Below are positions 41,501 through 50,500 of a stretch of 64,000 nt of DNA, piece after piece. The notes below the pieces were generated by a model. That model was not told the origin of the DNA, searched no databases, and saw only the letters and a list, made by a program, of their open reading frames with translations. The DNA is from Henricia sp. BOLD:AAB3569 (Eukaryota; Echinodermata; Asteroidea; Spinulosida; Echinasteridae). The stretch is from contig JBBELK010000297.1 in assembly GCA_037783545.1 (NCBI GenBank), positions 1,674,001 to 1,738,000 of the forward strand. Direction: 5' to 3'. Position 1 is the first letter of the stretch. Every line of letters begins with the position of its first letter. The position numbers and the translations under genes are program-made.

Positions 41501-44500
41501 TTATTGAGTCGGTCCAAATGATGTTAAATGGATGTAATTTGTCCATACATGACGCGGTACTTGCACTGTACTAAATAGTAAATACGTCTTCCTAGTGTGC
41601 AGGAGGTCGTGGGTTGGAGTTCCACGTGAGCGCGCTAGGAGTTTTTAGCGCATTATCGGGAAACACAGTATATAGTGCACGTAGCGCGTCGTATAAGAGC
41701 AAATTACATCCATTTGAAATTAGTCATATCATTTGTAAAATGATACTAGACGCATAAATAGTGGCAATATGGACGCAACATAGTTAATAAGAATGCTGTA
41801 ATCGAACAGACGAACCGAACAGGACCGAAATGAACATTTCACACAGTTCGGCTGTTCGGGAGTGGTTCACTTTGGATTTCACATCTTACATATTTTAACT
41901 GTAAATGTGAAAGAGAGCCGGCTTCCTGAATGTCAAAAACGCACCCAAATAACTTCTTATACTTGCAAAAATGCTTCGTATTTAACTGTCATATGGGTGT
42001 TTCTATAAATTAGGGGTCCAAAAGTGTGACATTTGGTGTCCCCCGTTACACCTGATATGTGTTATTTTTTATTTTGTATATTTATATTAATTGTACTTTA
42101 TGTACTCACTCTTTGAGATGGAAAGTATTTAAAGAATGTGCCTGAATTTACAAAAACAAGATGTAAAATGTAACGGGGGACACCAACACTGGACCCCTAA
42201 TTTATAGAAAGACACATATGCACTGTACAAAGTAATTCTTGTGCCGAACCAGATCCGACATTTTGAGCCTGGCGCCAGCACCCACCGTACCGACATGCAT
42301 GACATGACTTAAAGGGCCCCTTATTTAGGATTTTTATCAATGAAATCTATGCTTTAAAACCACTCTACTCAGTTAAAGTCATAAAAATCCTATTTGGAGC
42401 TTGCTTTGGGGGTTAAAACGAAGGTTTTTAATTTTTATGCTAATGCAAATATGCATATTCATGACCAAGGTCACTATGTCACAAGAGGCACAGACAGGAA
42501 AATCACATACAATTGTGCACAAACGATTCCACTTTTTTCTCAATTTTCCTGAAACTTTTGTAATCCATGGCTGTTTGAGTTTGATTTACATGTTGCCTGC
42601 TGTAAGCCATGATAACAGTGGGGGTAGAAACTGCAGCAATTTGCCACAAGTCCAACTTGAAGTCTTATGTTTTTTCTTAACTTTTCCCTTCTGTCTTCCT
42701 TATGTGATGCACTCAAAACAGCGCCCTCTGTCTGTGATTTATTGCAATGAAATCTTCAAAGTTGCAAAAGGCCACCTTTTATTGATTTTACATCCAAACG
42801 AACAATAGTATGTCTTGCTGAACAAGTATTCCATCATTATGAAGCAAAGCTTAGGCACAAAGTTATTTTGGATGTCACAGGCCCTTTAACGATCAATATC
42901 TACACGGATGATGCTCGATTGTATATGTTGTATTGGCTTCATCGCAGCAACATGCCAAAGATATATAGTTACCACGCAGTACGCATCTGCACGATGTGCT
43001 GATAATTGTCGATTGATCGGTTTGATTGCAAACATTTGCATTGTGAAAATGGCGTATTGGGAGTGAATTCTCCCGGCAGTGAATTCTCCCGGCAGTGAAT
43101 TCTCCCTCTTTGTAGCCCTATGTGAGTCCATCTACTCGGAGGTTGCAACCCTCATCTCCCAGAATGAAGCCCGCCCTCACTCACTCACTATCTGTTTGAG
43201 CTATTCCGTGAGCTTCAGATGCTCAGTTTCTGTTCACCAATGTTTGTTTGATACCTTCTTTACTCCTCAGGGAGTCGGATGCAGCCAGTGAATTCTCCCT
43301 CTTTGAAGCCCTACGTGAATCCATCTACTCGGAGGTTGCCACCCTCATCTCACAGAATGAAGCCCGCCCTCACTACCTAATTGAGCTGTTCCGTGAGCTT
43401 CAGATGCTCAACTCTGATTACCTCCGACAGAGGGCGCTCTACTCGCTGCAGGATCTCGTGGCCAAGTTCCTGACGGAAGAGGGGGGTCAGGTCCCGACGG
43501 AATCAGCTGCAGGAAGCTTGGTAAATCACATGTTGTTAATTGATACCCTCGTGTTCCAATACTGCCGATATCGGTTGTGCGATACACAATAAATGCAGAT
43601 GTGATGTAAAACATCCTGTTCCCAAGTGGTTGAAATTCTGAATTGCTTAGTCTTTTAAGCCAAAATATTTTGACTTTACCTAACTTCTGTATTGGGGAAC
43701 AGTGGGCCTACTTTCTTAAGATCACATCTGGGTAATACTTCACAATGTCACCTCAGGGGCTGTCCATAAAGTACGTACGCATGAAATGGCAACTTTTTAG
43801 ACCCTCCCCCTGTACACAAAATTTGTGATGTCACCTATATACTTTAACAGTGGGTGTACGCAATAGCTCTAACTCGCCCTTCCCTCCGCCTCTCCCCTTT
43901 CCTCCCTTTCCCTCCCCCCACCCCCTCCGTGTGTACGTACTTTATTGTGAAAATTCAATTTTTGACAACTGGAATTTTTCATGAGCAGCAGCAGCATGAA
44001 CAACAGCAGCCTTCCGATCCTCGCATGTTGTGGCATTTATCAACCACGGCTTCAGAACAGACACCCAGTGAGAGCATGATCACATCAGATGAGGAAGAAA
44101 TTAAGGTAGTCATCTGATTAAAAGCCCTACATTGTCATTATTCTTGTCTTAATTTGACAATTTCTTCAAAAATTCTGGTGTCGCTGAATTAAACCAAAAG
44201 CTTGACAATAAGACTGGATCGACTGGCTTCAAACTGTAGTCATATTTTGGATGTGTTCAAATGAACAAACCAAAAGCTGTCCACCTTAAACTTTTGAAAA
44301 TTTGGTTTCCGATATAAATGTTTTTTTTGGTATAATTATGGAGCAAAAAAAAAAATAGTACTATCGCCTTCATGTTCTCATTTTGACAGTCTTTTTGAGG
44401 GAACTTTCTTTGGCCCAGTTTGTCTAATCTATTACAAAGTTATCCTAACATTTTTAACTTTGAATAAATTCTGCTGGGGTTGGAATGTTAGGCCAATTAT

Positions 44501-47500
44501 TTTGCAATGTGATTTTACAACAGGTTGGTATTTGTTTCATGTATTATTTGTTTTGCTCTTCGGCTAATTTATCTTTGAATCTTTAAACAACGGGCTTAGG
44601 TTTGGGTCCTGGCTTGGCCTAGATTTCTCTGCAAAGTTCAAAATTTCTCTTCATAAATATGCCATAACCCTTTAACCATCGATAGGACAAATTTAATAAC
44701 TGTATGCATTAGAAAAAATGACGGTTGAAAGTTTATTGTAATATTTTGTGGACAAAATGTTTAAGTTGTTTTGTAATAAGCATGATAAAGGAGCGTGTCC
44801 AGATTTTGATACCATAGCAATTGTCATATTTTTCTCAATACCATTCTAAAATTTCGCGTTCTCAATATATATATTTTCTAGGATATTGTCAAAAAACCAC
44901 AGATGTTTTGTAAACTAATTTATCTGGTTCCATAAAGCAGTGCAGTGATTACTCTAACCTGTTTGCTTCCACGTCCAAATTAAAGATTGCAAATTTCCCG
45001 TTTTCTTCCCATAGATAGTACTTTGGGGAGGCATTAATTTGTGGAGCGAAATTTGTTTTCTGGAATAAACTGAATACACTCCTTTAACTAAAGAAAATGC
45101 TTTATTTAATTGGCAGGCGCAGGTGTACAGCACCAACCCTAAGAAGAAAGACAAAACCCCAGTGGTACAATCTCTGGGCTCGTTAGACGCTGAAGAATAT
45201 GATTATGTGGAAAGCGTTGGGTCTGCAAGCTCCCTGTCAACACCGCCTTCGTTTAGTCAAGACTTTGGATTCGCTAATGATGAGTTGGGAGACACGGTCA
45301 TACATTTAGACAAGGCACTACAGGTATTAGTGGCCATTTGTTAGATAGATGTCAAATACTTTGGGCAACACTTCGCATTTAAAGACCTTTTTCTTCTGGT
45401 AAAGAAGGGATTGGTCTTATGGACCCCCTGTGTGGCCCTGTTTCCATCAGCCTTGGGGAAAAAATATTGGACCACCTACATGTATAAACTGACAACAAAA
45501 ATTAGTACATAACATTTTGTTATGGGAAGTTTTATAGCAAGCCTCCTGAGCTCTGTATTTTTAAAACTTAAAAACAGTTTTGTTTTTTTTTATTCTGAGG
45601 CTCGATAATTATATGCAACCATAGTTTAGTTTAGTTTTTCTGTTGTGTCCTTTTTTATTTGCACAGAGGATGCGTGAGTACGAGCGTCTAAAGGCAGAAG
45701 CCGAAGCCTCAGCCGTCGTTTCATCAGAAGCTTTAGCCTCAGCTGATAACAAAGCTGCCGTTAGCAGTGAAGTGACTAGCGACAGCTCAGCTCAGGATGT
45801 CGGCAGTGAAAGCTCCTACTCAGATCTGCCTGTAAGTAGGAACACGGCGTTGTGAATAGTAAAGGTAGCTCACGGTAAAGTAGTTTCATAAGCCTGATGA
45901 GGCGTTATAACAAAGCTGCCATTAGCAGTGAAGTGACTAGCGACAGCTCAGCTCAGGATGTGGGCAGTGAAAGCTCCTACTCAGATCTGCCTGTAAGTAG
46001 GAACACGGCATTGTGAATAGTAAATGTAGCTTACGGTAAATTCGTTTCTTAAGCCTGATGAGGCGCTATAACAAAGCTGCCGTTAGCAGTGAAGTGACTA
46101 GCGACGGATAGTTAACTATTGTCCTCGTTTTAACTTTCTCAAGGACTAAAGTTGACTAAGTTTCACTTCATTTTGTTGACAGTACCCCCGCATTGACACG
46201 CGGCAGTTGGACCTTCAGATTAAGAGCATCATGCAAGAAGTCATTCCGTATCTCAAGGAGCACATGGACGATGTTTGCTCCCCACAGCTCCTATCTTACA
46301 TCAGACGTCTTGTACTCACTCTCTCCAAGCAACGTGATGACAGTCGGGAGTTTGTGCGATTCTTCAATCGACAGTTGGGATCAATACTGCAAGATTCACT
46401 GGCCAAATTCTCAGGAAGAAAGTAAGCATGGTGAAAATATGTCAATAAAATGTGTCCTTCCCGTAATTAAAGTTATATTGTCTGTGGTTTTAAGAACGAA
46501 TTTGTAAAGCTTTTCCCCAGTACCTTTCCTCATCCATTTATCTGCCATTGCACCCTTTATTCTCCTAGTGGCTTTCTACTCCAGTGTGTTTTGCTGCTAG
46601 ACTGTCTCCCCTTGTGTTCTGCCTTAGCTGATATTTGTATGCACAGCATTTCGTTTGCCTTTTGTAAAACTCCGTTAGGCCAAGAATGTTAATCCATTAT
46701 ATTTTTGAGTGAGTTATTAACAAAGTTGTCATCCTTTGGTTGCTTTTGCCTCTCCAGAATGCGAGAATGTGGTGAAGACCTCCTTGTGGACATCTCTGAG
46801 ATTCTCTTCAATGAGCTGGCATTCTTCCGTCTGATGCAAGACCTGGACACGGCTGGCAGCAAACTGAGACAGGAAGGGGAGAATTTGGAGGAGGAGCCAG
46901 AGGAAGAGGGAGAGGAGGAGGAGGAGGGTGAAGAAGGGGAAGATGGGGCTACTGGAACCGAGACGGGGAATGAGACGGGAACAGCAGCTGAGGAAGGATC
47001 GGAAGGTAGGAAGTGATTAAAAGACTGATAAAGCAATAGAACCACTGGCAATCTCAGATGAATATTCTCAACCATAATATACAAATATTGACTGCAATGA
47101 GGGGCATGGTTAAGATTATAGGCCCAAGGTAATCTCGAAGCCATGACCATGCCCCGAGGCGGAAGCCGAGGGGCATAGTCATGGCTTCGAGATCACCGAG
47201 GGCCTATAATCTTAACCATGACCCGAATAAACAGCAGTCAATATTTGTTTTATATACCGAATGTGTAGATTTTTGTCATCTGGTTGGTTAAAAGTAACGA
47301 TACATCATACGTACAGTCATGACAGTGGTCCTTCGAGTTTCGATTTCGGAAGTTGGTCTACGGCGGAAAAGTTGTATATTTACAGCAAACATTTGTAGCA
47401 TAATCACCTGGCACTTTAGTAGCACATTTCACCTGACACAGTTTTCACTGTAGGCCACTTCTCTCACTTTCTTAAGGACTTCATCATCTACGACAGACGT

Positions 47501-50500
47501 CGAAATTCCGCCATTACCGTCCTGATGAATGTTTACGTGAAGCGCCCAGCTGCATAGTTGGTGCACAGCTATGCTAACACATGTAATGCGCGCGTCCGGA
47601 ACCCGCTAAATGACTATGCCCGGGGCATGGCAAAGACTATTGCCCGGTGGGCATATACGCGCCGGGTCTAGCCGATTCAATGCCCCCACTTTTAACCAAT
47701 CAGATGACAGGAATCTACGCATGAGGTATATAACTAGAGATAGTGACTGGTTCACTGGTGTCATCACTGGTCAAATTAGCAAAGGCTGCGTTCGGGCGTG
47801 CAGTTCTCGTTACTTGGGAGTAATGCGTGCGCATTGCACTCGGGTCACATCACGCGAACGGCAAGTCCGCAGTCCGCGTGCGCGAATAGCAATCATTGAA
47901 GATGGCCGTCTCTTAATGCCATCACTGCACAAGAAACGCCGTTTAAATGCTCACAAGAAACTGAGGAAATACAGGCCGTAAGTCGCGAGAACCTTTGATG
48001 CCGTCCAAAACAAACCTTAGTGAGTTGTTGTTTCAGTTATTGAGTTGACACGTTGAGCAAATTCACCTAAAATCCCACCCATATTTCGCCGTCTTCGTAC
48101 AAATCACATGACTCTCGTTGGGAGTAAGAGCACACTCCCCATTTGTTGGGGAGTACTGAGAGCATACTCTCACTGACCCGAGTGTCGTTATTCTTGCCGT
48201 TCGCGCGCGCAGGAGTATAACTCGTGTTAACACGAGTACACGCCCGAACGCAGCCAAAATGTCAGCAACATGTTTCTGGTGAAAAACGTTCCTGGATCGG
48301 TGTATTATTTTAGCATGCGCACGTATCTCAAAGATACCAATAAACATCTGTCACAATTTGAACACACACAGGTAGCAGTTCTGAAGGTGAATCTGACTCT
48401 AGCTTGTCAGACGATAATAATGAAGCGCCCTCTACTGGCAATCAGCCGCCAGCTGCTCCACAACCTCAACCGAAGCCGTCTTTTGATGAAGCAGCGTTGG
48501 AGACGGCCATGGACATTGCAACGTCCAGGGAAGAAGAGGAATTGGGAAAGGTATACCTGCAGTTAGGTCACTTCACGTACAGTGGTGTCTATGTCGCAGT
48601 AGATAAGATATAACCAAACATGGGACATTACACCCATCACCCAAGGGGGAGGGGACGTTGGAGTAAAGGTAGTTAGGTCACTCCACGTACAGTGGTGTCC
48701 ATGTCGCAGTAGATAAGATATAACCAAACATGGGACATTACACCCATCACCCAAGGGGGAGGGGACGTTGGAGTAAAGGTAGTTAGGTCACTCCACGTAC
48801 AGTGGTGTCCATGTCGCAGTAGATAAGATATAACCAAACATGGGACATTACACCCATCACCCAAGGGGGAGGGGACGTTGGAGTAAAGGTAGTTAGGTCA
48901 CTCCACGTACAGTGGTGTCCATGTCGCAGTAGATAAGATATAACCAAACATGGGACATTACACCCATCACCCAAGGGGGAGGGGACGTTGGAGTAAAGGT
49001 AGTTAGGTCACTCCACGTACAGTGGTGTCCATGTCGCAGTAGATAAGATATAACCAAACATGGGACATTACACCCATCACCCAAGGGGGAGGGGACGTTG
49101 GAGTAAAGGTAGTTAGGTCACTCCACGTACAGTGGTGTCCATGTCGCAGTAGATAAGATATAACCAAACATGGGACATTACACCCATCACCCAAGGGGGA
49201 GGGGACGTTGGAGTAAAGGTAGTTAGGTCACTCCACGTACAGTGGTGTCCATGTCGCAGTAGATAAGATATAACCAAACATGGGACATTACACCCATCAC
49301 CCAAGGGGGAGGGGACGTTGGAGTAAAGGTAGTTAGGTCACTCCACGTACAGTGGTGTCCATGTCGCAGTAGATAAGATATAACCAAACATGGGACATTA
49401 CACCCATCACCCAAGGGGGAGGGGACGTTGGAGTAAAGGTAGTTAGGTCACTCCACGTACAGTGGTGTCCATGTAGCAGTAGATAAGATATAACCAAACA
49501 TGGGACATTACACCCATCACCCAAGGGGGAGGTGGGGGGGGGAGGGGGGGATAGGGGATAGGGGGGGTTGGGGGGGGTAGGGGATAGGGGGAGGGGTAAT
49601 GTAGTTGGGTCATTCAGAACAGCAGTGTCCATGTAATATTATAATGAGTTGTCTTAAAGGAGTGACCAGGGGTCGATTTCACAAAGATTTGTGACGCGTT
49701 GCAAGTACCAAATTGCTGTAACTCGTTGAAACCGTGGAAACATTACGTAGGTTCTTTGTGAAATCGACCCCAGATCACATTTTTGAACCCACTTTTTTCC
49801 CTATGGGTGTTGAAATTTGTATATATCATTTGGGGGCCGTCCATAAAGTACGTACACACGGAGGGGATTGGGGGGAGGGGGGGTGGTGGAGGGGGGAGGG
49901 GGAAGGGGGTTTCGAGCCAGTGGATGGATGATGTCACAAATTTTGCCAAACAAATGTGTACTGGGGGGAGGGGGAGGGGGGAGGGGAGGGGAGGGGAGGG
50001 GAGGTGGAAGTCTAAATAGCCGGTATTTTGTGCATACATACTTTATGGAAGGCCCCTTTGTCATATTTTTCTCATTACCATTCTGAACTTTCACGCTCTC
50101 AATCCGTATATTTTCAAGGATATATCAAGTTTATCCGGTTCCATAAAGCAGTGCAGTGATTACACCAACCCTTTTGCTTCCACATCCAAATTGAAGATTG
50201 CAAATTTCCTGTTTTCTTGCAAATTTCCTGTTTTCTTCCCATGGATAGTATTTTGGAGAGGTACTTTATGATTGTTATAGGTTATCTGGAAAAATCTGAA
50301 CAAGCTCCTTAAAAAAAACCTTTGGATGACAGAAAAAAATTACATGGGCCTTCATGAAATTTGAATTGGTTGATGATGTTCCTTTGCCAACAGACACGAG
50401 ATGACGATTTGGCAAGAAAGCTAGAAACGAGTGACAAAGATGAGTAAGTCTGACAACCTGCATTGCAACTTGCCATAATCTTTGCAACCTTAAAACATAG

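Noticed and set aside
42401-42808. 135-codon plus-strand open frame in intron 26
   Set aside because: Lies inside a TTAAAGGGCC-ended element, has no recognised motif and no conserved neighbours.
48563-49632. Series of 63- to 99-codon minus-strand frames repeating GDGCNVPCLVISYLLRHGHH
   Set aside because: Each is the same reading of the 110-bp repeat unit; no promoter or splice context.
49743-50094. Proline-rich minus-strand open frames
   Set aside because: They are translations of the G-rich core of a short TIR element and carry no coding signature.
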